From CAWGYQ01 sp963817395 (GTDB taxonomy: Bacteria; Acidobacteriota; Vicinamibacteria; Vicinamibacterales; CAVPJW01), in assembly GCA_963817395.1 (NCBI GenBank), contig CAWFOC010000003.1, positions 682,001 through 746,000 on the forward strand: a DNA stretch of 64,000 bases, read 5' to 3'. Both the position numbers and the translations under genes were made by a program. The notes under the pieces were generated by a model. The model did not search any database. It saw only the letters and a list, made by a program, of their open reading frames with translations, and was not told where the DNA came from. Position 1 is the stretch's first letter; every line of letters starts with the position of its first letter. This document shows positions 19,718-28,183 of the stretch, one piece after another.

Positions 19718-20050
19718 TCATCGTGCCTCGGGGCGTTCCACCACTTCGTAGTCGTACACGTAGGCTGCGGCCGTCGACTCCCAGAATCGGGTGCCGAGCT
19801 CGTCATGCGCGGAGTGACCGAGATACGTCTGCAGGCCGGCCATGTCGTCGAACTCGATGACGGCACCGTACTCCATGTCTTCGGCCATGGAGCCCTCATA
19901 TCCACGGCCGTGCCTGATGCGACGGCCGACCTGCGCCCGGCGTATCGCCGGAATGGTCTCGAGCGCGTTCTTCCATGCGTTGAGGAGCGCGCGACGCTGC
20001 TCGTCCGACAGCTCCGGTCTGACCTTGAAGAGGACAATGTGAAAAACCAT
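19718..20050 (-). CDS. Dabb (stress-responsive A/B barrel) domain protein
   Basis: A 110-residue protein with the Dabb fold pattern: VFHIVLFKVRPELSDEQRRA at the N-terminus, a central YEGSMAEDMEYGAVIEFDDM and the end YLGHSAHDELGTRFW. Such small ferredoxin-like barrels dimerise; functions vary from stress proteins to polyketide cyclases, so no activity is assigned. The ATG at 20050 starts the domain properly; an in-frame start at 20122 would add an unrelated leader. It is the last gene of a minus-strand group with the NtrC-type gene. Confidence 0.8.
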   Translation of the reverse strand: MVFHIVLFKVRPELSDEQRRALLNAWKNALETIPAIRRAQVGRRIRHGRGYEGSMAEDMEYGAVIEFDDMAGLQTYLGHSAHDELGTRFWESTAAAYVYDYEVVERPEAR

Positions 20051-20075
20051 CGACAATCCGTCTCCGGGCGTGTTG

Positions 20076-20372
20076 TCAGGGTTTGCGACGGCGAGAAGGG
20101 GCTGCTCGAGGTCGAGACGCACCGGGCCCCGACGGTCTCTTCATACGAACGTGAGCGTTCGGCCGGCGAGCGTGGCGGCTCCGTTCGACTGCGGCCAGGG
20201 CTTCGTCGGGCGACCGCCACAGTCGCCCGTTCTCGAACCACATCAGGATGGCCCCCGGCGCCTGGCGCTGAAGCTGACGGAGCGTAGGCACGAGCTCCCG
20301 CGACTCGTTCGCGCGAAACGCTGTGGGAACCCCATCGATGACAACGGTCCAGTAGCGAAAGCGAGGAGGCAT
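20076..20372 (-). CDS. Small conserved-looking hypothetical protein
   Basis: A 98-residue protein that I do not assign to a named family. The first 60 residues look structured (PRFRYWTVVIDGVPTAFRA, then LVPTLRQLQRQAPGAILMWF) while the tail is Arg/Pro-rich and low complexity. The tail could come from another single-base shift. The ATG at 20372 lies 3 bases after the probable end of the NtrC-type gene, so the two are likely co-translated. Confidence 0.6.
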   Translation of the reverse strand: MPPRFRYWTVVIDGVPTAFRANESRELVPTLRQLQRQAPGAILMWFENGRLWRSPDEALAAVERSRHARRPNAHVRMKRPSGPGASRPRAAPSRRRKP

Positions 20373-20375
20373 CCG

Positions 20376-21830
20376 TCAGGCTCCCGCAGAACCCAGACCC
20401 GCGCTCCAGGCGCTTCAGTTTCTCCACGAGCGTTGTTCGCTTCAGCTTCAGCAGACGCGCGGCTCTCCCTTTGTTCCCGCCCGTCTTCTGCAGTGAGCGC
20501 CGAATGAGCTCGAGTTCGATGCTTCCGACGTAGCCATCCAGGTCGAGACCGTCATCGGGCAGCGACAGATCCGGTGCGAGCGGATGGTCGCTCGTTCCTT
20601 CCAGCTCCGGCGGCAAATCGGACTCCTCGATCTGCGTTCGTACACCACACAGGGCGAGGGCCCGCTCGATTGCGTTTTCGAGCTGGCGCACGTTGCCCGG
20701 CCAGGCATATGACATCAGCCGCCGCATGGCCTGCTGGCTCACGGTCATCGGCGGGCGCGCCGTTCGGGCCGAGCCCGGCGTGGAGCGGCCCGGGTCGCCG
20801 GATCGCGCGGTCGGCTTCGAGCGCGAACTTGAGCAGAAAATGACTGACGAGCAGTGGAATATCCTCGCGCCGCTCGCGCAGCGGCGGAAGGCGCACGGGA
20901 ATGACATTGAGGCGGTAGTAGAGATCCTCGCGAAAGCGGCCCTCCGCGACGAGCTTCGTGAGGTCGCTGTTCGTCGCGGCGATCACGCGCACATCCACCT
21001 TCACCGTGTTCGAGTCGCCGACCCGCTCGAACTCGCGTTCCTGCAGCACCCTCAAGCAGCTTCATCTGCAGGCCCGCGCTCATCGTCCCCACCTCGTCCA
21101 GGAAGAGGGTGCCGCGATGCGCCTGTTCGATCCGGCCCTGGCGAGAGCCGATCGCCCCGGTAAAGGCCCCGCGGACGTGGCCGAAGAGCTCGGCTTCGAG
21201 CAGCGTCTCGGGAATCGCAGAGCAATTGATGGCACCGAACCGGTGGGCCTTGCGCGGGCTGTTGTGGTGAATCGAACGTGCGACGACTTCCTTCCCCGTT
21301 CCCGTCTCGCCCGTGATCAGAATGGTGCTGGGTGTCGCTGCCACTGTCTCGAGCAGCTGCAGCAGCTCGCGCATGGCGCGGCTCTGCCCGACCAGGCCCT
21401 CGAAGCGATATCGTGCGTCGAGCTGCGAGCGCAGGTAGGCATTCTCAAAGCGAAGGCTGCGCTGCTCGAACGCCGCGTTCAAGGCGTGCTGCAGCTCGTC
21501 GAACTGAAACGGCTTGGTGACGAAGTCGGACGCCCCACGCTTGATCGCCTCGACCGCATCTTTCACCGTGCCGTAGCCCGTGATGACGATGGAGATGATG
21601 TCCGGATAGCGTCCGCGAGCCTCCTCGAGCAGCCTGCCGCCGTCGATGCCCGGCAGCCGCATGTCTGTCACCAGCACGTCGTACGCGAATTCCGACAGCT
21701 GCTCGAGCGCGCGCTCGCCCGTTTCGGCCTGGTCCACCTGATATCCGAGCTCCGCCAGGCGCTCGGCCAGCGCTTCCCGGAGCGGGCCTTCGTCCTCGAC
21801 GAGAAGAAGGTGCACGGGATTGTCGGACAT
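20376..21830 (-). CDS. NtrC-family sigma-54-dependent response regulator, several frameshifts
   Basis: A receiver domain comes first (LLLVEDEG, phospho-acceptor in LVTDMRLPGIDG, TKPF). A sigma-54 AAA+ domain follows, with Walker A ITGETGTGKE, the sigma-54 contact loop GAFTGA and Walker B TLFLDEVG. The C-terminus is a Fis-type helix-turn-helix (GGNKGRAARLLKLKRTTLVEKL). The frame changes near 21054 (one extra G), about 20750-20800 and about 20395. Each acts as one added base. The last correction gives a short end and TGA at 20376-20378, just before the next ATG. It would activate sigma-54 promoters upon phosphorylation. The partner kinase is not fixed by adjacency; the hybrid kinase at 23552-25121 is the nearest candidate. 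Confidence 0.9.
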
Positions 21831-21962
21831 GGCAGGAAGCGTCGGTATTTTGACGCTTCGGAGGTGGAGGGGTCAAGGAGCCAGCAGTTTCAGGCGGAAT
21901 TAGGTCGCTATAGCGCCGATCGGCAAGGTCCGATAGAAGCACTGACGAAAGGAGCCTCAGCG

Positions 21963-22451
21963 ATGGACCGGAAGACGATCTCGATCATGAAGGCCTGCGA
22001 GCTCGTCGGCGTGAGCCGCCGCACGATTTACAACTGGATCGGCAGTGGCAAGATTGAGTATGTGCGTACGGCGGGCGGATCCGTCCGAATCTTCGCCGAC
22101 ACGCTCTGGCGCAGCCCCGATGGCCACGAGCGTCCATCGGTCGCCCGCGTCAGATTCGCAGACCCCGGTTCGAGTCTGATGAATCCGGCACGAACGAGCT
22201 TTCTGTCGAGGCTTCAGGGTCACGGCATGGACGACTCGGACACTCTTCGGGTCCTGTTCCACCGGCTCAATAATCAACTGGGCATCATCCTCGCCCACGC
22301 GGAGCTCCTAGCCAACAAGGCGTCTGACGACGTCGGGCGTGCGCGCGCGTCGCAGGTGGTCAGCAGCGCTCTCGAAGCCATGAGCACGGCCAAGGAGCTG
22401 CGTTTGAGACTGGACGCCGCACGAGATACCGAGAGCGATCCCTCGCACTGA
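21963..22451 (+). CDS. Helix-turn-helix protein with a C-terminal histidine-kinase H-box
   Basis: The 162-residue protein starts with an excisionase/MerR-like winged helix (SIMKACELVGVSRRTIYNWI, then KIEYVRTAGGSVRIF) in residues 1-50. After a linker, residues 93-150 hold LRVLFHRLNNQLGIILAHAE, which matches the H-box of histidine kinase dimerisation domains (H100 would be the phosphorylated residue), and a second helix. No ATP-binding domain follows. AAAGGAG precedes the ATG. The gene is divergent from the NtrC-type gene, 132 bases away. It may be a DNA-binding phosphotransfer or dimerisation protein. A fusion of two neighbours through a hidden sequence error is the alternative. Confidence 0.75.
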   Translation: MDRKTISIMKACELVGVSRRTIYNWIGSGKIEYVRTAGGSVRIFADTLWRSPDGHERPSVARVRFADPGSSLMNPARTSFLSRLQGHGMDDSDTLRVLFHRLNNQLGIILAHAELLANKASDDVGRARASQVVSSALEAMSTAKELRLRLDAARDTESDPSH

Positions 22452-22733
22452 CCGTCGAAGTCCCTCACCCTCTCCGCAGATCTTGTTCCGCGAGATTGCC
22501 GTCAAAATCTTGTCGATTAGACCCCGATTTATCGTCAACAATTTGGCGTTCTCGAGCACGTCTCGACTGAGATCCTCGGTGTCGCGCCAATCCGTCAAAC
22601 TTTGTAAAGCTCTGTAAATATTCATGTTATCTGACAGAACGAGGTCAGGACAGACCGTCCCTGCCGACGTGTCCAGCGGTGGTACTTCGCTTGCCTCACT
22701 CGAGGTAGCCGCATTCGGCGGCAAGGAGAACCG

Positions 22734-23726
22734 ATGGCCACCCAGCCCCTTCACGCAAGTCAGAAACAACGCGTTGTCGCCGGACTGCCGTTTGTCGAAG
22801 CGCTTGCCCGTCGCATGGCCGGCTCGATGCCGCACTCGATCGATCTTGGGGACCTGGTGCAGGACGGGGTCATCGGTCTCATAGACGCCGCGCACCGCTT
22901 CGATGAAGGGCGTGGCATCAAGTTCGAGACCTTCGCCGAGCGGCGGATTCGCGGCGCGATGATCGACGCGCTCCGGCGTGATGCGTGGCCGCGCGGCGTG
23001 CGCCGTCAGCGCCGCGAGCTGGAGGCCGCACGCGAGTCTCTCCGCCGCGAGCTGGGTCATGAGCCGTCGATGGCCGATCTCGCCGCCCGGGTCGGTTCTG
23101 ATCAAAAGCGCCTCGAACGGACCATCGTCCGGATTCACACGATTGAATCTACCTCGCCACTGGCGACGGTGGACAACGTTCACGAGTCCAGCCTGCCGGC
23201 CGCGCTCGTCCCGTCCGAACCCGAGCAGCCCGATGCGGCGTTCGAGCGCGCGGAAGTACGCGAGAAAGTACGCGCGGCGATTGCGACGCTCCCGCCCCGC
23301 GAACAGAAGGTCATCGGCCTCTACTACTACGGCGAAGTGACGATGAAGGAGATTGGGGCGGAGATAGGGGTGAACGAGTCTCGCGTGTCACAGCTCCACG
23401 CGCGCGCCATTCGGCGGCTGCGCCAAACGCTCAGAACCCAACTCGGTCCCGAGGCCGGCGCCGCCATTGCGAGCGCCGTGCTGGCGTTCGAACAGAAGCC
23501 GAAGATGGTGAAGGTTGCGCTGCAGCCTCGCCCGGCGGGCGTCGTGGTCCCTTATCGCAAGACGTCGTGCGCTGCGCGCAGCAAGTCGCCCAAGCGAAAC
23601 GGCTTGGCGAGCCATCGGCACCCGCTCTCGGCCAGGAAGCGTTCGGCGTCGGTGCCCGCCACGTCTCCGGTGACGAAGATGACGCGCTTGGCCAATGCCG
23701 GGGTGGCGGCAGCAATCGCTCGATAG
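22734..23726 (+). CDS. FliA/WhiG-like (sigma-28 family) RNA polymerase sigma factor
   Basis: An alternative sigma factor. Region 2 is clear (IDLGDLVQDGVIGLIDAAHR, FETFAERRIRGAMIDALR). Region 3 includes LRRELGHEPSMADLAARVG. Region 4 has LPPREQKVIGLYYYGEVTMK then EIGAEIGVNESRVSQLHARA. AAGGAGA lies upstream. No flagellar genes are nearby. The region-4 helix ends near nt 23440. The rest of the frame runs 175 bases over the end of the convergent kinase gene and looks unlike a protein, so the real stop may be earlier, hidden by a shift. The 280 bases upstream are AT-richer and probably hold its promoter. Confidence 0.88.
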   Translation: MATQPLHASQKQRVVAGLPFVEALARRMAGSMPHSIDLGDLVQDGVIGLIDAAHRFDEGRGIKFETFAERRIRGAMIDALRRDAWPRGVRRQRRELEAARESLRRELGHEPSMADLAARVGSDQKRLERTIVRIHTIESTSPLATVDNVHESSLPAALVPSEPEQPDAAFERAEVREKVRAAIATLPPREQKVIGLYYYGEVTMKEIGAEIGVNESRVSQLHARAIRRLRQTLRTQLGPEAGAAIASAVLAFEQKPKMVKVALQPRPAGVVVPYRKTSCAARSKSPKRNGLASHRHPLSARKRSASVPATSPVTKMTRLANAGVAAAIAR

Positions 23727-25121
23727 AATTCGATGCCGCCCACGCGCGGCATCTTCAGGTCGCACACGACGAGGTCGTACGATTTCGCGCGCACGCGCGA
23801 GAGCGCCTCGCCGCCGTCCGCCGCGCGATCGACGACGAGACCGGCATCCGTCAACGCTTCGCTGACGGCAGCGGCCAGTGCCGGCTCGTCCTCCACGACC
23901 AGCACCGTCGAGCCCGCCAGCTCCTCGAGCGCCAGCTCGCTCGCAGACATCTTTCTCGGGTAGGTGGCGTGCGTTCCCGCCGGAAGCTCCACGAAGAACG
24001 ACGCGCCGCCCGGCGCGCGCGACTCCACGCGCAAGCGACCGCCGTGCTCCTCCACGATCGCGTACGCAACGGTCAATCCGAGTCCGGTGCCCTTGCCGAC
24101 GTCCTTCGTCGTGAAGAACGGATCGAAGATCTTGGGTCTTCAGATCCTCGGGGATCCCGGGACCATCGTCGTTGATTTCGAGCACGACCGTGTCTGCCGC
24201 GGTGTCGTACCAAGTGCGGACCACGAGCGTGCCCCGCCCGTTCGCGCCGAGCATCGCCTGCTCCGCGTTCATGATCAGATTGAGCAGCACCTGCTGAATC
24301 TGGTGAGCGTCGACGAAGATCTGCGGAAGGTCGGGTGCCATGGCGTCGCCCACCGTGATGTTGCTGACCCGCTGCTCGTAAGCCCGCATCGAGAGCGTCT
24401 CGCGCACCACCTGATTGAGATCCACCATGGCGCGCGTCGTCTGCCGCTTGCGCGCGAAGGTCAGCAGGTTGCGCACGATTCTCGCGGCCCGCTCCGACTC
24501 GGCGAGGATCGTCTCGATCCCCCGACGAACCGATTCCGCCGTGGGCCGCTGAGCCAGCCGTTCCGCCCAGGTGAGGATCGTCGCCAGAGGATTGTTGAGC
24601 TCGTGCGCCACCCCCGAGATCGTCTGTCCGAGCGCGGCGAGCTTTTCGGCCTGCAGGAGCTGGAGGTAGAGATCGCGTTTCTGCCCTTCCAGCCGCTTGC
24701 GCTCGCTGACGTCACGAATGAGCGCTTCGATGCGGAGGGCAGACGAGTCGAGGGGCTCGACCCTGGCGGTGACTTCGACCCAGATCGGGGAATCGTCTGC
24801 GCGCCGCAGGCGGAGCAGGTAGTCGGTGACCGAGCGGTCGGCCGCGAGGCGCTCCATGAATGCCGGTCGCGCCTTCGGATCGGTGAAGCGCTCGTCGTCG
24901 AACGGGCGAACATCGGGCTCGGCCGTCTCGGGGGCAAAGCCGAACATCCCCTTGAGGTGAGGGTTGGCGGCGATGGTGGCGGTGCTCCCCTGGCTGAGCG
25001 TGCCGATGTACACGCCCTCGTGCACCGCTTCGAAGAGGCGTGCGAACGCTTCAGCGCGCGGCTCTCGTGCGGCAGCCTCTCGTCGTTCCTTCAGTGCAGG
25101 CTGCCGGGAGCGGGCGCTCAT
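23552..25121 (-). CDS. Hybrid histidine kinase (PAS, HisKA, HATPase, receiver), one frameshift
   Basis: A soluble kinase of about 522 residues. The PAS domain is at about residues 30-150. The H-box is ISGVAHELNNPLATILTWAE, then N-box VLLNLIMNAEQAML and G1 box INDDGPGIPEDLK. The G2 region continues in the next frame, where dropping one C from a CCC run near 24132 gives KTKIFDPFFTTKDVGKGTG then LTVAYAIVEEHGGRL. A C-terminal receiver follows (VLVVEDEPALAAAV, phospho-Asp in VVCDLKMPRVGG, LAKPF). No membrane helix is seen. The ATG overlaps the stop of the PCYCGC gene as TGATG, so the two are translationally coupled. Confidence 0.9.
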
Positions 25122-25738
25122 CAGGGTGCGTCTCGTGGCGCGGGCGGCGTCGGCGTGTGGGACTCGAAGCGTCCGGCATAGGTGCGCTCGATCGCCAGGC
25201 GAATGTCCGCGACCGAGGCCCCCGATGCCATCATCTGCATGGCGTCGCGCGCGACGTCGATACAGACGGTGCATGCCATTCCGTGAGGATCCCAGGTCAC
25301 GTTGCCATCCGCGTCGCGAGAGGCCACGAAACAGTCGTCATTCCCGCCGTGGCCAAGGTGCTCGCATCCGCAGAAACACGGCACGTATTGAAGCACCTCG
25401 GGGTGCCTCGCGGCGAATTCATAGGCGGCCCGGACGACCTCGGGCGGGCGCACGGCCGGATATCCGGTGACGGGCAACGGTGGCAGCGGACCCTTCGCAC
25501 CGGGCTTGGGCGGCGAGGTTTCGTGGGGGGCTGCTACGACCGGTAAGACTTCCTTCGGCGTCGCCGGCGGGGCATGATCGTGTGCGTCCGCGCTCGCCGG
25601 CGTCGCGGTGGGGGAAGGGGTGTCGGCCTGTGGCCTCAGCACGACATAGGCCATGGCGCCGGCGAACGCCACCAGCATCACGATCAGCCACAAACTGCTC
25701 GAGTCCCGATTCGCCGGTTTCTTTCGGGGTTCCGTCAT
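25121..25738 (-). CDS. Membrane-anchored PCYCGC-motif protein
   Basis: A 205-residue protein with one N-terminal membrane helix (residues about 15-34, SLWLIVMLVAFAGAMAYVVL) and a His/Pro/Ala-rich linker. The C-terminal domain contains PCFCGCEHLGHGGNDDCF, placing Cys at 121, 123, 125 and 136, and then MACTVCIDVA (Cys 156 and 159). The PCYCGC family has no firmly known function. The clustered Cys and His suggest metal binding outside the membrane. It is the first gene of an operon with the hybrid kinase, which would make it a candidate sensor input. That link is inference. Confidence 0.8.
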   Translation of the reverse strand: MTEPRKKPANRDSSSLWLIVMLVAFAGAMAYVVLRPQADTPSPTATPASADAHDHAPPATPKEVLPVVAAPHETSPPKPGAKGPLPPLPVTGYPAVRPPEVVRAAYEFAARHPEVLQYVPCFCGCEHLGHGGNDDCFVASRDADGNVTWDPHGMACTVCIDVARDAMQMMASGASVADIRLAIERTYAGRFESHTPTPPAPRDAP

Positions 25739-25814
25739 CGTTTCGCCTGCCCTCGTCTCCTTGTCCAGTGTACTCGAAACTTCACACGCTTCTACTGCGT
25801 GCGTGCCGCTTTTC

Positions 25815-25844
25815 TTGACAGTCTTGGGGCGAGACGTTTACGCT
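25815..25844 (+). promoter_or_regulatory. Candidate promoter of the CsgG-like gene
   Basis: A perfect TTGACA at 25815-25820 and TACGCT at 25839-25844 are 18 bases apart. The leader then carries a small inverted repeat (GCGGAG and CTCCGC) and GGAGG at 25906-25910 before the ATG at 25917. Confidence 0.5.
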
Positions 25845-25916
25845 CTGGGCTGAAAAACCCGTCCCGCCACACGTGAACGCGGAGCCGTCAGGGTCTCCGC
25901 TTCTTGGAGGAACGTC

Positions 25917-26627
25917 ATGCGTAAGTACGCCGTGCTGCGAACCGCGATGCTCTCGTTCGCGAGCGTCGTGATGCTGTCACTCCCAGCCTCCGCGCAGCAG
26001 ACTCGTCCAACCGTTGCACTCCTCGATTTCGACTTTGGGGCCGTTCAGCAGTGGTGGTCCGGCAACTGGGACATCGGAAAGGGCATTTCCGACCTCATTG
26101 TCGACGAGCTCGTCAACGATGGCAGCTATCGCGTGATCGAGCGCAAGCGGCTCGATGCGATTCTCGCCGAACAGAATTTTTCGAATAGCGATCGCGCCGA
26201 GCCCCAGGCCGCGCAGGTGGCGAAGATCGGCAAGGCGCTTGGTGTGAAGTACCTGATCGTCGGGTCGGTGACGAAGTTCGGAACCGAGAACAAGGCCACG
26301 AAGATCGGCGGCGGCATGTTCGGCACCGGCGGTCTCGGTCTGGGTCGGGTAGGCACGTCCAAGGGCAAGGCGTTTGTTTCCATCGCCGCCCGCGTCATCG
26401 ACACCTCGACGGGCGAAATCATGGCCGTGGCGAAGGGTGATGGCGAGTCCAAGCGCAGCGGCCTCCTGCTCGAGGGCGGCGGATTCGGCGGCGCCGGCGG
26501 GTTCGGTGGCATCGAAATGGGCTCCTCCGACTTCCGCGAGACCGTTCTTGGCGAAGCTACCGAGATGGCGGTGAAGGCCACGGTCGAAAAGATCGTCTCG
26601 GCGAAAGCGCGATTGACCTCGCATTGA
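25917..26627 (+). CDS. CsgG/HfaB-like secreted protein
   Basis: A 236-residue exported protein with a signal peptide ending SLPASA near residue 26. The CsgG-like core follows: TVALLDFDFGAVQQWW, GKGISDLIVDELVNDGSYRV, IERKRLDAILAEQ and ALGVKYLIVGSVTKFG, then a Gly-rich stretch. CsgG proteins form outer-membrane channels for curli, but this one lacks a lipobox and no curli genes are near. It may be a CsgG-fold periplasmic protein instead. It has its own promoter and terminator, hence is monocistronic. Confidence 0.85.
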   Translation: MRKYAVLRTAMLSFASVVMLSLPASAQQTRPTVALLDFDFGAVQQWWSGNWDIGKGISDLIVDELVNDGSYRVIERKRLDAILAEQNFSNSDRAEPQAAQVAKIGKALGVKYLIVGSVTKFGTENKATKIGGGMFGTGGLGLGRVGTSKGKAFVSIAARVIDTSTGEIMAVAKGDGESKRSGLLLEGGGFGGAGGFGGIEMGSSDFRETVLGEATEMAVKATVEKIVSAKARLTSH

Positions 26628-26658
26628 TCGTCCGGCGCGAGACATCCCGAGGAAGAAG

Positions 26659-26691
26659 GGCGGGTCCTCGAGGGCCCGCCTTTCTTTTTTT
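26659..26691 (+). terminator. Rho-independent terminator after the CsgG-like gene
   Basis: GGCGGGTCC at 26659-26667 pairs with GGGCCCGCC at 26672-26680 (one G-U pair, loop TCGA), followed by TTTCTTTTTTT. Confidence 0.9.
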
Positions 26692-26754
26692 GGCTAAACG
26701 ATCTCTTCGCAGTCCACCTCATACGACCGCAGCCCGGAACACCTCAAAACAGTT

Positions 26755-27639
26755 GTGACACCCGAAGCTCGCCAGAAACAGCTCGCATACGGCGCGTGGT
26801 CCGCCGTCTGCGTCATTTGGGGCACGACCTACCTCGGCATTCGTATCTGTCTCGAGACCATGCCGCCGATGGTGATGGGAGGACTCCGCTGGACGCTGGC
26901 GGGCGTGCTGCTGGTCGCGGTGCTCCGCCTGCGCGGCGAGCATTTGCCGTCGCCCCGACACTGGGGCCGGCTGGCCGTGTTGGCCTTTCTGTTCCTGTTC
27001 CTCGGCAACGGAGGCGTCGTCTGGGCAGAGCAGTGGGTGCCCAGCGGCCTGACGGCCGTCATCTTGGCCACGACGCCGTTCTGGATGGTGGGGCTCGACG
27101 CAATTCTGCCGCAGGGCGAGAAGCTGACCGGACGTCGCCTGCAGGGTCTCCTGGTCGGGTTCGTCGGTATCGTACTGCTCGTGTGGCCGGAGCTCGCGGT
27201 TGCCGGCGTCGGACCGCAATTCGCGTTGGGTCTGCTGGCGCTGCAGGTCGCGGAATTCGGCTGGGCGCTCGGGTCCATCTATTCGAAGCACCACGCGCAC
27301 CAGGACAACGCCGTCGCGGAGGCTGCCATCGAGATGGTCTTCGGAGGGGTCTTGATGCTGATAGCGGCCACGCTGCACTCAGAATGGCCGGCGCTCTCGT
27401 TCAACACGCGGACGACGTGGGCGTTCGTGTATCTCACGACGGTCGGGTCGATCGGAGGATTCGGCGCGTATCTTTACGCGCTCAAACACCTCCCCGTATC
27501 GACCGTCTCGCTCTACGCGTACATCAATCCAGTCATCGCCGTGTTTCTCGGCGTGCTGGTGCTTCAAGAGCCGTTCGGACCGCGCATGATTGCCGCCGCC
27601 GCTCTGGTGCTGGCCGGCGTGGCGATCGTCCGATCGTAG
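26755..27639 (+). CDS. EamA/DMT-superfamily transporter
   Basis: A polytopic inner-membrane protein of 294 residues with about ten helices in two EamA repeats. The first repeat has VIWGTTYLGIRICLETMPPM and LGNGGVVWAEQWVPSGLTA. The second includes TTVGSIGGFGAYLYALKHLP and SLYAYINPVIAVFLGVLVL. This fits the drug/metabolite exporter group. The substrate cannot be told from sequence. The start is GTG at 26755; no strong ribosome site is visible. Confidence 0.9.
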   Translation: MTPEARQKQLAYGAWSAVCVIWGTTYLGIRICLETMPPMVMGGLRWTLAGVLLVAVLRLRGEHLPSPRHWGRLAVLAFLFLFLGNGGVVWAEQWVPSGLTAVILATTPFWMVGLDAILPQGEKLTGRRLQGLLVGFVGIVLLVWPELAVAGVGPQFALGLLALQVAEFGWALGSIYSKHHAHQDNAVAEAAIEMVFGGVLMLIAATLHSEWPALSFNTRTTWAFVYLTTVGSIGGFGAYLYALKHLPVSTVSLYAYINPVIAVFLGVLVLQEPFGPRMIAAAALVLAGVAIVRS

Positions 27640-27661
27640 TCGTTCGGGGGGGAAACGCCGG

Positions 27662-28159
27662 TCAGGGTGCGGCGACGGGTGCGTCGGGCGTTCGGGGGCC
27701 GAGGGCAAACGTCATCGTGCCCTCGCAGACGATCGTGCCGTTCACCCTGGCCTTCCCGCGCAACAGGCCCATGCGGCTGCGGAGCCTGACGACCGTCGCT
27801 TCGATTTCGACAACATCGCCGGGATGAACGGGACGGCGATATCGAACGCGCTCGATTCCCATGAAATAGATGAGCTTCTCGCGGTTCTCCGGCTTGGCGA
27901 GAATCATGATTGCGCCAACCTGTGCCACCGCTTCGGTCAGAATCGTGGGCGGCAGCACCGGTGGTTCACCAGGCGTGTGTGCCAGATAACGCTCGTTCAA
28001 CGACACGTTCTTGATCCCGACGATTCGCTTGTCGACTTCGAACTCGGTGATCCGATCGACGAGCAGAAACGGGAACCGGTGCGGGAGAATGCGCTCGATC
28101 GCGGAGTAGTCGAGTGGCATGGCGAGCAGGTTGGCCTGACCCTCGGAGGATGTGCTCAT
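27662..28159 (-). CDS. fabZ: 3-hydroxyacyl-ACP dehydratase, FabZ type
   Basis: A hotdog-fold dehydratase of fatty-acid synthesis. IERILPHRFPFLLVDRI is the family N-terminus. The active-site segment reads HTPGEPPVLPPTILTEAVAQ: catalytic His and the Glu of EAVAQ are kept, but the usual HFPG-x-PxxPG is altered to HTPG with PVLPP. FMGIERVRYRRPVHPGD follows as expected. The start is uncertain: ATG at 28159 avoids the divergent gene starting at 28184, and ATG at 28120 (MPLDYSAIE) is also plausible. The gene stands alone, not in an fab or lpx cluster. Confidence 0.87.
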   Translation of the reverse strand: MSTSSEGQANLLAMPLDYSAIERILPHRFPFLLVDRITEFEVDKRIVGIKNVSLNERYLAHTPGEPPVLPPTILTEAVAQVGAIMILAKPENREKLIYFMGIERVRYRRPVHPGDVVEIEATVVRLRSRMGLLRGKARVNGTIVCEGTMTFALGPRTPDAPVAAP

Positions 28160-28183
28160 ATCGCCGTGAACGAGGATTCTAGC

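Noticed and set aside
22308..23183. Antisense frame opposite the sigma factor
   Set aside because: Sigma region 2 motifs on the plus strand are unambiguous.
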